A stretch of DNA of 21,492 nucleotides from CAKVLS01 sp045605365 (GCA_045605365.1 JAZUPV010000100.1:1-21492); one strand, 5' to 3'. Shown: positions 1-6,940, counted from the first letter of the stretch. Notes: generated by a model from the sequence alone, not told the origin. Made by a program: numbers and translations.

Positions 1-44
1 TGCCAAGGTGGATGTCGCGAGTCCGAATCTCGTCTACCGCTCCA
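1..44 (+). tRNA. tRNA-Gly(GCC), 5' part cut off by window edge
   Basis: The window opens inside the anticodon loop (TGCCAA, anticodon GCC at 2-4). The rest is the 3' anticodon stem, variable loop, T arm (GCGAG/CTCGT) and acceptor strand ending TCCA, with CCA encoded. The visible half matches glycine tRNA. T-loop position 55 is C, not the near-universal U (loop TCCGAAT). Confidence 0.9.
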
Positions 45-63
45 ATTTTTCCAAGTTGAGCGT

Positions 64-137
64 GCGGGTGTAGCTCAATGGTAGAGTTCCAGCCTTCCAA
101 GCTGGCTGCGTGGGTCCGATTCCCATCACCCGCTCCA
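64..137 (+). tRNA. tRNA-Gly(TCC)
   Basis: This is a complete cloverleaf. The acceptor stem is GCGGGTG/CACCCGC, the D arm carries the invariant GG, the anticodon stem is CCAGC/GCTGG with loop CTTCCAA (anticodon TCC), and CCA is encoded. The T loop reads TCCGATT, so position 55 is C as in the neighbouring glycine tRNA, while every non-glycine tRNA here has U55. Confidence 0.95.
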
Positions 138-140
138 CAT

Positions 141-217
141 GTGCCAGTAGCTCAGCTGGATAGAGCATCGCCCTTCTAAGGCGAGGGTCAGGGGTTCGAA
201 TCCCTTCTGGCACACCA
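141..217 (+). tRNA. tRNA-Arg(TCT)
   Basis: Complete cloverleaf: acceptor GTGCCAG/CTGGCAC, anticodon stem TCGCC/GGCGA, loop CTTCTAA (anticodon TCT), T loop TTCGAAT, discriminator A and encoded CCA. It reads the AGA codon common in low-GC genomes. It lies 3 nt after tRNA-Gly, so the cluster is probably one transcript. Confidence 0.95.
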
Positions 218-221
218 TTAT

Positions 222-299
222 GGTGATTGTAGCTCAGTTGGTTAGAGCGCCAGGTTGTGGCCCTGGAGGCCGTGGGTTCGAGTCCCATCTTTCACCCCA
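222..299 (+). tRNA. tRNA-His(GTG) with mismatched acceptor stem
   Basis: The anticodon stem CCAGG/CCTGG encloses loop TTGTGGC (anticodon GTG). The extra G(-1) at 222 faces discriminator C73 at 296, the histidine identity pair, and CCA is encoded. The acceptor stem GTGATTG/CTTTCAC pairs at 1-4 and 7, but pairs 5-68 and 6-67 are both T-T. D and T arms look normal. Confidence 0.92.
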
Positions 300-309
300 C
301 TAAATATAA

Positions 310-384
310 TGGGGTGTCGCCAAGGGGTAAGGCACTGGTCTCTGACTCCAGTATTCGTGGGTTCAAATCCTACCACCCCAGCCA
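310..384 (+). tRNA. tRNA-Gln(CTG)
   Basis: Acceptor TGGGGTG/CACCCCA with discriminator G and encoded CCA; anticodon loop CTCTGAC gives anticodon CTG. The top anticodon-stem pair 31-39 is T-T and the T stem holds a G-T pair, so this copy is less regular than the tRNA-Gln(TTG) next to it. Confidence 0.92.
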
Positions 385-409
385 CCATATATTCCTTGAC
401 ACCACACAA

Positions 410-484
410 TGGGGTGTAGCCAAGCGGTAAGGCACGAGACTTTGACTCTCGCACGCGTAAGTTCGAATCTTGCCACCCCAGCCA
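410..484 (+). tRNA. tRNA-Gln(TTG)
   Basis: It has the same acceptor stem as the preceding gene (TGGGGTG/CACCCCA, discriminator G). The anticodon stem CGAGA/TCTCG holds loop CTTTGAC, anticodon TTG. The two tandem Gln genes share acceptor stem and most of the D arm, which suggests a local duplication followed by a change of anticodon arm. Confidence 0.95.
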
Positions 485-499
485 TTTTTAATAAACCAT

Positions 500-575
500 G
501 ATCCATTAGCTCAGTTGGTAGAGCACTTGACTTTTAATCAAGGGGTCTCGCGTTCGAGCCGCGAATGGATCACCA
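500..575 (+). tRNA. tRNA-Lys(TTT)
   Basis: Complete cloverleaf: acceptor GATCCAT/ATGGATC, anticodon stem CTTGA/TCAAG with loop CTTTTAA (anticodon TTT), T arm TCGCG/CGCGA with loop TTCGAGC, discriminator A and encoded CCA. Confidence 0.95.
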
Positions 576-578
576 CAT

Positions 579-661
579 GCGGATGTGGCGGAACTGGCAG
601 ACGCGCTAGACTTAGGATCTAGTTCGAAAGAGTGGGGGTTCGATTCCTCTCATCCGCACCA
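579..661 (+). tRNA. tRNA-Leu(TAG)
   Basis: This is a class II tRNA with a long variable arm. Acceptor GCGGATG/CATCCGC, anticodon stem CTAGA/TCTAG, loop CTTAGGA (anticodon TAG), encoded CCA. It is the last gene of the tRNA cluster and a terminator hairpin follows within 5 nt. Confidence 0.95.
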
Positions 662-665
662 AAAC

Positions 666-691
666 AAACACACCTTAGAGTGTGTTTTTTT
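666..691 (+). terminator. Rho-independent terminator of the tRNA cluster
   Basis: AAACACAC pairs with GTGTGTTT around a 6-nt loop and is followed by a T run. It lies directly after tRNA-Leu and ends the polycistronic tRNA transcript. Confidence 0.85.
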
Positions 692-772
692 GTTGCCATT
701 TTTGGTAGATATTGGCTATTTTCTTAAGTTTTAGCTAAAAAATTTACTCCACTCTCGAGTCAAGTCTTGGAT

Positions 773-898
773 TTAAATTTTGTAGCAATTATTACATAAG
801 TTAGTGCTTTTTGTTAATATCACACTATTATTGACTACTACCCTACAATTTATCTCAATGTTAACACCATCAATATCTACATCTTTATCAACAAGCAA
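773..898 (-). CDS. Possible 41-aa ORF or gene remnant
   Basis: Read on the - strand from a TTG at 898, with an AAGGG about 9 nt upstream, this frame gives 41 residues with a protein-like composition (VDIDGVNIEINC, then CNNC near the C-terminus). After its TAA the same frame continues for another 14 plausible residues to 731. That looks more like a decayed gene end than a functional small gene. I recognise no family. It is the only coding-like content in the otherwise unremarkable A+T-rich spacer 692-950. Confidence 0.22.
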   Translation of the reverse strand: MLVDKDVDIDGVNIEINCRVVVNNSVILTKSTNLCNNCYKI

Positions 899-952
899 AT
901 TGTCTTACCCTTATAATAAAATATAGTTTTATATTTTTTGCGCCAAAAATCA

Positions 953-980
953 TTGCAATAAACAACCTATATGGTATATA
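953..980 (+). promoter_or_regulatory. Probable SigA-type promoter of the NUDIX gene
   Basis: TTGCAA (953-958), a 16-nt spacer and TATATA (975-980), upstream of a good ribosome binding site (AGGGAG) before the ATG at 1015. Confidence 0.4.
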
Positions 981-1014
981 TTTAATTAAACAACAACTTT
1001 AGGGAGAAACTTAT

Positions 1015-1497
1015 ATGCACGATTGTGGTTTTACAAAAGACAACTGCTGGTTTAGATATAGAGCTGCGGCAATAATTGTAGAAAATGGCTGTGTGTTATT
1101 TGCTTGTAACAAAAATACAGATTATTATTATTCTATTGGCGGTGGCGTTCAACACGGCGAAAAAGCTGAGGACGCTGTAATAAGAGAAGTTTTTGAAGAG
1201 ACAGGTGTTAGATATGAAGTAGACCATTTGGCAGTTATTCACGAAAACTTTTTTAACGAAGAAAAAGGCACACTAAAAGACAAAGAATGTCACGAAATTA
1301 GTTTTTACTTTTTGATGAAACCAAGGGGCTCTCAACAGCTTAATAGCAACAGTATGACTCAAGGGGTAAAAGAAAATATGTGTTGGATACCAATCAAAGA
1401 TATTGCTAAATACAAAGCCTTCCCTACTTTTTTAAAAAATTACTTTAACAGAGGACACAAAGGTATTGAACATATAATAACCGACGAGAGAGTATAA
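1015..1497 (+). CDS. NUDIX hydrolase
   Basis: This 160-aa protein has a complete Nudix box at about residues 43-65: G43, E49, R57-E58, E61-E62, G64 and V65, fitting Gx5Ex7REUxEExGU. Such enzymes bind a divalent metal through these glutamates and cleave nucleoside diphosphates linked to another moiety. The substrate cannot be told from sequence. The N-terminus (FRYRAAAIIVENG) is the usual first strand of the fold, and there is no signal peptide or membrane segment. The start is supported by AGGGAG 8 nt upstream. It is monocistronic, between a predicted promoter at 953-980 and a terminator at 1548-1573. Several members of this COG1051-like group are house-cleaning pyrophosphatases, but that is only a family-level guess. 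Confidence 0.88.
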   Translation: MHDCGFTKDNCWFRYRAAAIIVENGCVLFACNKNTDYYYSIGGGVQHGEKAEDAVIREVFEETGVRYEVDHLAVIHENFFNEEKGTLKDKECHEISFYFLMKPRGSQQLNSNSMTQGVKENMCWIPIKDIAKYKAFPTFLKNYFNRGHKGIEHIITDERV

Positions 1498-1547
1498 TAT
1501 GTTAATTTGTTCAAGATAAATGATATTTTTATAATAATAACTAATTT

Positions 1548-1573
1548 AAAACACACTTTTGGGTGTGTTTTTT
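1548..1573 (+). terminator. Rho-independent terminator after NUDIX gene
   Basis: AAAACACAC pairs with GTGTGTTTT around the loop TTTTGG, followed by a T run. It is 50 nt after the NUDIX stop codon. Confidence 0.85.
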
Positions 1574-1583
1574 ATAATAGTTA

Positions 1584-1612
1584 TTGCAAAATATGTAGTA
1601 ATTTGCTACAAT
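1584..1612 (+). promoter_or_regulatory. SigA-type promoter of the phosphatase/membrane-protein pair
   Basis: TTGCAA (1584-1589), exactly 17 nt, then TACAAT (1607-1612), 26 nt before the ATG at 1638. Confidence 0.65.
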
Positions 1613-1637
1613 AGGCTTGTAGAAAAGGTGTAACAAT

Positions 1638-2126
1638 ATGTACATAATATACTGTCATCATGCCAATAGACAAAAAGGCAATCCACCAAGTCAACAAGAC
1701 GATATAACTGACCTTGGCGTACAAGACGCAAAGCTTTTTGGAGAATTGTTAAAAAAATCTACTGACAAAGTTAAAGTAAAAGCTATCTACACATCAGAGT
1801 TTTTAAGATGCACAAAAACCGCAGACTTGATTAACCAACATATAAAAGCCCCTGTGATAGTTGACGCTAGACTTAATGAGCACGGCTCAAACTTTGGTGA
1901 AAGTTGGTTAGATACTCAAACTCGCATAACAAGACTGCTTGACGAGATAATTGACCAATATGAAGACAAAGATTATGTAATATGTGTAACAAGTGGAGTG
2001 AACATTGCGCCGTTTATATCAAAAGCGTACGGTTTGCAACCTACCCCAAATACGCCTTATTTAGGTGTACCAACTTGTTCACCAATTATATTTGAATACA
2101 AAAAACATTTAGGAGAAAACAAATGA
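1638..2126 (+). CDS. Histidine-phosphatase-like protein with degenerate active site
   Basis: This 162-aa protein follows the phosphoglycerate mutase/histidine phosphatase fold. The N-terminal strand ends in YCHHANR (residues 5-11) where active members have RHG. TSEFLRCTKTAD (52-63) is the usual second motif with its conserved Arg57, and a final VICVTSG (114-120) aligns with the VVSHG strand that normally supplies the second catalytic histidine. Here the first motif keeps H7 but has C6 for Arg, and the second histidine is Ser119. It may therefore be inactive or have changed chemistry, perhaps as a binding protein. The start has a weak GGTG ribosome site. Its stop overlaps the next start (ATGA at 2123-2126), so the two are probably translationally coupled. 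Confidence 0.72.
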   Translation: MYIIYCHHANRQKGNPPSQQDDITDLGVQDAKLFGELLKKSTDKVKVKAIYTSEFLRCTKTADLINQHIKAPVIVDARLNEHGSNFGESWLDTQTRITRLLDEIIDQYEDKDYVICVTSGVNIAPFISKAYGLQPTPNTPYLGVPTCSPIIFEYKKHLGENK

Positions 2127-3064
2127 AAAGACAAGACAAAGTTGCAAAAGTCATAAGCACAATACTAATAGTTGTTTTTGTGCTTGCTACAGTAGTACTT
2201 GCTATAATGCCAATCAACGATGCAAAACTTATCGAAGAATCTTTTGAGATAACCTACACCGGAGAGGGTTTTTGGTGGGAGCTTAGTGGCGAAGTAGACA
2301 ACTGCACAATCTGCGACATCACAGAGATGGAGTATGAAATTGTAATAGAAGACCAATTTGGTCGTAAATTACAAACAGCTAACGTAAAAGTAAACAAAAG
2401 AATAAAAGCTGGTGAGATTGGTTATTTTAGCCAGAGATTTATGATAACCAACAGCAATGCATCACAATGGTCAATAGAAAAAGACCCAACCTGCGTATAT
2501 GACACCTTCCCTTGGTGGATTGTGGCTATAGCATACATTGTTGTACACTTGTTGTTGCAACTAATCTTTGCTAAACGTAAATACTACTTTGAAGTTAATG
2601 GTCACCAAGTAGTAGTATTTGCAAGTTTTAAACAAGCTGCTATTATCGTAGATGGCGTACTTGTTAAAAAGGGCAAATTACCAAGCTTTAGACAAGAAGT
2701 TGCTTTGTTTAACTATCGCATAGACGACCAAAGCATCAGTATCTATACCCTAAACGGAGCACTTATACCATCAGCTAGAATTACTCTAAATAGAGTTGAT
2801 GTTAAGTATACAAAAGTTAGACAAAACCCATTTGTTAAACTTATGGACGAAGGCGTTGTTATGGGTCAAGGCAATATCGAGATGCGTTCTCGTTATGAAA
2901 TCGAAGGCGAAGCTGCTGACAAATACAACGAAGAACAACGTCAAAAAAGAGAAATGGCTGAAAAAGGTATACCAGCAAACAAAAAGTTCTGTCCATACTG
3001 TGGTTGCGAAAACGACGCAACAAACAGCAAATGCTCTGGTTGCGGAGCTAACTTGCACGGATAA
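2123..3064 (+). CDS. Two-helix membrane protein with C-terminal zinc ribbon
   Basis: This 313-aa protein has a membrane helix at about 9-29, an extracytoplasmic segment of about 100 residues with a beta-rich look (EFTYTGEG-like start, FGRKLQTANVKV), a second helix at about 131-150, and a long cytoplasmic part. It ends in a zinc ribbon with Cys290, Cys293, Cys304 and Cys307 (CPYCG...CSGCG). Both termini should be cytoplasmic. I cannot assign a family; zinc-ribbon tails of this kind occur on many uncharacterised Firmicutes membrane proteins. It starts inside the last codon of the phosphatase-like gene with a strong AGGAGA ribosome site, so the two are likely made in proportion and may act together. 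A terminator at 3073-3104 ends the unit. Confidence 0.75.
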   Translation: MKRQDKVAKVISTILIVVFVLATVVLAIMPINDAKLIEESFEITYTGEGFWWELSGEVDNCTICDITEMEYEIVIEDQFGRKLQTANVKVNKRIKAGEIGYFSQRFMITNSNASQWSIEKDPTCVYDTFPWWIVAIAYIVVHLLLQLIFAKRKYYFEVNGHQVVVFASFKQAAIIVDGVLVKKGKLPSFRQEVALFNYRIDDQSISIYTLNGALIPSARITLNRVDVKYTKVRQNPFVKLMDEGVVMGQGNIEMRSRYEIEGEAADKYNEEQRQKREMAEKGIPANKKFCPYCGCENDATNSKCSGCGANLHG

Positions 3065-3072
3065 TAAATAAC

Positions 3073-3104
3073 AAAAAACACCTATTTACTTAGGTGTTTT
3101 TTTT
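3073..3104. terminator. Bidirectional terminator between convergent genes
   Basis: A run of A, CACCTA, a 6-nt loop, TAGGTG and a run of T. The A and T tracts on either side of the stem let it work for the + strand membrane protein gene and for spoIVA coming from the other side. Confidence 0.85.
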
Positions 3105-3182
3105 GTTGGCATTATTATAATAAATACTGACACAAACCACTCTTTAAAGAGAGATGTTTGTTAGCAACAACTTTTTGTTAAC

Positions 3183-4661
3183 TTATAACAAAATACAGAT
3201 TATACCGCCCTTGCCTTCGTTGACGATACGGCTAAGGGTTTTTCGCATTTTCTTTTGGGCTTCTTGTGGCATTTGGACAAGTTTGCTGTTGAGCCCTTCG
3301 TTGACTAAGCTGTGTAGAGACTTGCCAAACATATTGGTCTCCCATATACCTTGTGGGTTTGTTTCAAACTCGCCAAGTAGATATTTGACCATATCTTCTG
3401 ATTGTTGTTCTGTACCGACAATAGGGCTAATCTCTGTCTGCACGTCTACTTTCATAAGGTGCAAACTTGGGGCTGAAGCTTTTAGTTTTACACCATAACG
3501 AGAGCCTTGTTTTACTATTTCTGGTTCTTCTAGGTGTAGTTCTTCCATACTAGGGGCAACAACGCCATAACCATCTCGCTCTACTTGTTCTAGAGCGTCT
3601 TTGATTTTGTCATATTCTACTTTGGCTACGGCAAGTTGTTTTAGATAACTAATAAGGTGGTAGTCATCTTTTATTTCATACCCACATTCTCTACTTAATA
3701 CTTGATAAAACAAGTCTGGCTTAGGCACAATGGTCATATCTGCTACACCTTCGCCCATACGAATTTGACCTATAGATAAAGGCTCAAATATTTGGCTCTC
3801 AGCAAAGGCTATACGAGCTGTATCTATCTCACCTACTTTGTTGGCTTGGTTGACTAGCGCCTTGGCTTCTTGAACGATTTCCTGGACGATTTCGTCTTCG
3901 TAAGGCAAGGCTTCTATCCATTTAGGGACTTTGATTTGCAAACTAACAAGCGGGAATTCTTGCAAGATATGACTAAAGATGTTGTCTAAGTCTTCTTGTG
4001 TCATATTGGCAACGTCTATAGGCAAGACTGGTGCGTTATATTTTGACTGTAAAGTTTGTGCTAATGTTAAGGTTTGGTCTTCGGTTGGCTTGGTGGTGTT
4101 AAGAACAACAACAAAAGGTTTGCCACATTGTTTTAGTTCTTGAATTACCTTTTCTTCTGCTTGGATATAGTTTTGTCTGTCTATTTCGCTAAAAGTACCG
4201 TCAGTTGTCATAGCTATAGCTATTGTAGAATGCTCTGAGATAACTTTTTTTGTGCCGATTTCGGCGGCTTCGTCAAAAGGTATGGCTTGGCTAGACCAAG
4301 GTGTTTTGACAAGTCGAGGTTTGCTGCCTTCACTTTGCCCCATAGCGCCTTTTATCATATACCCTACGCAATCTACCAATCTAATATTAACCGATACATT
4401 ATCTGCTACATTGATGGTGACGGCTTCGTTAGGGATAAACTTAGGTTGAGTTGTCATAACTGTTCTGCCATCGGCACTTTGTGGTAGTTCGTCAATGGCA
4501 CGTTCTTTGTCATATTTATCTTGTATGTTAGGCAAAACAAGGGTGTTGACAAACTTGGTTATAAAGGTAGACTTGCCGCATCTAACTGGACCTACCACAC
4601 CAAGATATATGTCACCGCTTGTTCTTTTTGCGATATCTTCATATAAATTGTAGGATTTCAT
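3183..4661 (-). CDS. spoIVA: SpoIVA, spore coat morphogenetic ATPase
   Basis: SpoIVA polymerises on the outer forespore membrane and forms the base on which the spore coat is built; ATP hydrolysis drives assembly. I chose the ATG at 4661 (MKSYNLYEDI), which has a strong GGGAGGGA ribosome site. It gives 492 aa, the same length as the B. subtilis protein. The Walker A motif is GPVRCGKST with Lys30, followed by the conserved DELPQSADGRTVMTT segment holding the sensor threonines. The C-terminus (VNEGKGGIICILL) is the conserved forespore-targeting end. Walker A has Cys28 where I recall Thr in the B. subtilis protein, a small oddity. It is monocistronic, with a SigE-type promoter just upstream as expected for a mother-cell gene. 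Confidence 0.97.
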   Translation of the reverse strand: MKSYNLYEDIAKRTSGDIYLGVVGPVRCGKSTFITKFVNTLVLPNIQDKYDKERAIDELPQSADGRTVMTTQPKFIPNEAVTINVADNVSVNIRLVDCVGYMIKGAMGQSEGSKPRLVKTPWSSQAIPFDEAAEIGTKKVISEHSTIAIAMTTDGTFSEIDRQNYIQAEEKVIQELKQCGKPFVVVLNTTKPTEDQTLTLAQTLQSKYNAPVLPIDVANMTQEDLDNIFSHILQEFPLVSLQIKVPKWIEALPYEDEIVQEIVQEAKALVNQANKVGEIDTARIAFAESQIFEPLSIGQIRMGEGVADMTIVPKPDLFYQVLSRECGYEIKDDYHLISYLKQLAVAKVEYDKIKDALEQVERDGYGVVAPSMEELHLEEPEIVKQGSRYGVKLKASAPSLHLMKVDVQTEISPIVGTEQQSEDMVKYLLGEFETNPQGIWETNMFGKSLHSLVNEGLNSKLVQMPQEAQKKMRKTLSRIVNEGKGGIICILL

Positions 4662-4687
4662 ACTTCCCTCCCTTTTGTATATAATAA

Positions 4688-4716
4688 AATATATGCAAAC
4701 AGTCATATCAATATGA
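4688..4716 (-). promoter_or_regulatory. SigE-type promoter of spoIVA
   Basis: On the - strand TCATATT (4710-4716), 14 nt, then CATATATT (4688-4695). This fits the B. subtilis SigE pattern kmATATT...CATACA-T with the usual 14-nt gap between these blocks. The start point would lie about 20 nt before the ATG, just ahead of the ribosome site. Confidence 0.65.
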
Positions 4717-4805
4717 AGATTTTTTAACAAAAATGTGTATATATTTAACTTAACAATATATATGTTTTTGTTTTTAACAAAAGTATTATTATTGTAAAAA
4801 CTGCA

Positions 4806-4836
4806 TAAAAAAATCTCAAACAGTTAAGTTTGAGAT
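4806..4836 (-). terminator. Terminator of the feoAB-der-plsY unit
   Basis: On the - strand ATCTCAAAC and GTTTGAGAT form a perfect 9-bp stem with a 6-nt loop followed by a T run, 19 nt after the plsY stop. It separates plsY from spoIVA. Confidence 0.85.
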
Positions 4837-4854
4837 TGATTATTTATAATACAA

Positions 4855-5556
4855 TTAACCCATTTCGTTAGAGTTTTTGCGTTTTAATTCTCGTTTTGCT
4901 TCCATTTTTGTTTTTATCTTTTTTAGGCTAGCTCTAAAGTTGGCTTTGTTTTCTTTGCCAAGTAGTAGTCTAAAGATATTTTGTCTATGAGCAAACCAAA
5001 TAAGAAAGAATATCGCAAACAACAATATACTAACTGGCAAGTTGCCTTGGTGAGTTGGGCGCATAGCTTCGATAACGGTAACAACAGTAACTATAATAAA
5101 TGAAAATACTGAGCCGTAGTCAAATATAAGCAAATATATAAGGTCTATTGCAAACACTATACCAAAAGCAAGTGGATTGGCAACGGCAAATACACCTAGT
5201 ACACAGGCAACACCTTTGCCGCCTTTAAACTTGTAAAATACTGGGTATATATGTCCTACAACTACCGCAAGACCCGCAGCATATACACCAATCATACTTT
5301 GTGGTACGTCACTAGCCCCACCAAACAAAAAGTATCCTACAGTTGCTGGTATGGCGCCTTTTAGCATATCTAACACCAATGTCAAAACACCAAGTACTAC
5401 GCCTTGGTTTCTTATCATATTCATTGTGCCTGGGTTGCCACTGCCTTGTTTTGTAATATCTACTTTTTTGAATCTACCAACAATTCTTGCAAAGCTGATA
5501 TTACCCATAAGGTATGAGCCAACCACAAGTAAGATATACTTTAATACGATTGACAT
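4855..5556 (-). CDS. plsY: PlsY, glycerol-3-phosphate acyltransferase
   Basis: PlsY transfers the acyl group of acyl-phosphate to glycerol-3-phosphate in the membrane, the first acylation step of phospholipid synthesis. All three family motifs are visible: GSGNPGTMN (38-46), GHIYP...KGGKGVA (101-117) and HRQNIFRLLLGKENK (190-204). Several hydrophobic helices lie between them. At 233 aa it is longer than the roughly 190-200 aa usual for the family, because about 29 strongly basic residues follow the last motif (KKIKTKMEAKRELKRK). The gene starts 3 nt after the der stop, so the two are co-transcribed. The partner gene gpsA, which makes glycerol-3-phosphate and often follows plsY in clostridia, is not here. 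Confidence 0.95.
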   Translation of the reverse strand: MSIVLKYILLVVGSYLMGNISFARIVGRFKKVDITKQGSGNPGTMNMIRNQGVVLGVLTLVLDMLKGAIPATVGYFLFGGASDVPQSMIGVYAAGLAVVVGHIYPVFYKFKGGKGVACVLGVFAVANPLAFGIVFAIDLIYLLIFDYGSVFSFIIVTVVTVIEAMRPTHQGNLPVSILLFAIFFLIWFAHRQNIFRLLLGKENKANFRASLKKIKTKMEAKRELKRKNSNEMG

Positions 5557-5559
5557 TGT

Positions 5560-6888
5560 TTATTCTTCTTTTTCGCTACGATTTTTAAATACTAATTTTA
5601 TTGGAGTTCCATCAAGTTCCATATGTCTACGTAGACAATTTTCTAGGTATCTCTCATATGAGAAATGCACTAGCGAACTATCGTTGACAAATATGACAAA
5701 TGTTGGGGGTTTTACACCGGCTTGGGTAGCAAACAAAATCTTTAGTCTGCGACCATTTTTGCTAGGTGGTTCTTTTACAGAGATTGCTTCGTGCAAGATG
5801 TCGTTTAGTACACCTGTAGTTATACGACGAGAAGCATTTTCTAACACTCTAACTACAGTTGGCATAATTTTGTTTAGTCTTGTACCGGTCAATGCTGATA
5901 CATATACTGATACAAAATAATCCATAAACTTTAGGTCTTGTTGAAGTTTTTCTTCAAAACGATTGTATGTTTTGTCGTCTTTTTCTATCAAGTCCCACTT
6001 GTTCATAACGATTATGCTAGGTTTGTTTTGTTCGTGTACATAACCGATAATTCTAACGTCTTGTTCAGTTAGTTTGTCAACACTGTCGACTACAACAAGT
6101 ACTATGTCAGCTCTCTCTATTGCGTCTAAAGAACGCAAGATGCTGTATCTTTCTACGCTGCCTTTTTCGATAGCGCTCTTTTTACGCATACCCGCAGTGT
6201 CTATTAGTAGATAATCTTGACCTTCGTACTTAAATGGAGTATCAATAGCATCACGTGTTGTACCTGCGACGTTACTTACAACTACCCTATCTTCACCAAG
6301 AAGACGATTGGTTATACTGCTCTTGCCGGCATTAGGTCTACCAACGACGGCGATTTTTATCGCTTGTTCGTCAGGGTCAACTTCTACTCTAGTTTTAAAA
6401 TGTTTTACAACTTCGTCTAGTACGTCACCAATACCTTTGGCTTGTTCGCTAGATACTGGGTGTGGTTCTCCCAGACCAAGTTCATAAAACTCATAAGATT
6501 TTTCTACTTCGTTGTTGTCTAATTTGTTAACAACTAACACTATTGGTTTTTTGCTTTTTCTAAGATAAGCGGCAACTTCTCTATCGCCGTTGGTTAAGCC
6601 ATCTTTACCATCAACAAAAAACATTATAACATCAGCTAAGTCTACTGCAACTTGAGCTTGAACAAATATGTTTTTTTGAATTTCGTCATTGCGGTTGTCA
6701 AAATCAAGACCGCCTGTATCTATCATAGTAAAGTGACTGCCGCACCACTCTGCATTGGCATAGATACGGTCACGGGTCACACCCGGCATATCTTCGACAA
6801 TACTTATGCGTCTACCACAAACCCTATTAAAAAAAGTACTCTTGCCAACGTTTGGCCTGCCTACTATGGCTACTAATGGTTTTTTCAT
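5560..6888 (-). CDS. der: Der (EngA), two-domain ribosome assembly GTPase
   Basis: Der is an essential GTPase for 50S ribosomal subunit maturation. The first G domain has GRPNVGKS (10-17), DTGG and NKLD; the second has GRPNAGKS, DTAGMRKK and NKWD; a KH-like domain with a basic C-terminus follows. The ATG at 6888 is preferred over the in-frame codon at 6939, because MKKPLVAIVGRPNVGKS is where the family begins, AGAGGAT sits just upstream, and 442 aa is the usual length. It lies 52 nt after feoB with no terminator between them, so it is probably read from the feo promoter, and it runs into plsY. Confidence 0.97.
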   Translation of the reverse strand: MKKPLVAIVGRPNVGKSTFFNRVCGRRISIVEDMPGVTRDRIYANAEWCGSHFTMIDTGGLDFDNRNDEIQKNIFVQAQVAVDLADVIMFFVDGKDGLTNGDREVAAYLRKSKKPIVLVVNKLDNNEVEKSYEFYELGLGEPHPVSSEQAKGIGDVLDEVVKHFKTRVEVDPDEQAIKIAVVGRPNAGKSSITNRLLGEDRVVVSNVAGTTRDAIDTPFKYEGQDYLLIDTAGMRKKSAIEKGSVERYSILRSLDAIERADIVLVVVDSVDKLTEQDVRIIGYVHEQNKPSIIVMNKWDLIEKDDKTYNRFEEKLQQDLKFMDYFVSVYVSALTGTRLNKIMPTVVRVLENASRRITTGVLNDILHEAISVKEPPSKNGRRLKILFATQAGVKPPTFVIFVNDSSLVHFSYERYLENCLRRHMELDGTPIKLVFKNRSEKEE

Positions 6889-6940
6889 AATATCCTCTAT
6901 TTTGTATTGTAACACATATTGCAAGGTTTTTGCAACCAAG

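Noticed and set aside
34..454. Two reading frames on the - strand across the tRNA genes
   Set aside because: They are antisense to complete tRNA cloverleafs and exist only because the tRNA sequence happens to lack stops.
2786..3071. Overlapping frames on both strands inside the zinc-ribbon gene
   Set aside because: They are shadows of the 2123-3064 gene, with unnatural composition and no ribosome sites.
3140..3151. Perfect palindrome CTCTTTAAAGAG downstream of spoIVA
   Set aside because: It is short, has no T run on either side and lies behind a much stronger bidirectional terminator. Chance is a sufficient explanation.
6889..6939. Longer Der from the codon at 6939
   Set aside because: The extra 17 residues come before the universal family start, and the ATG at 6888 has a ribosome site.
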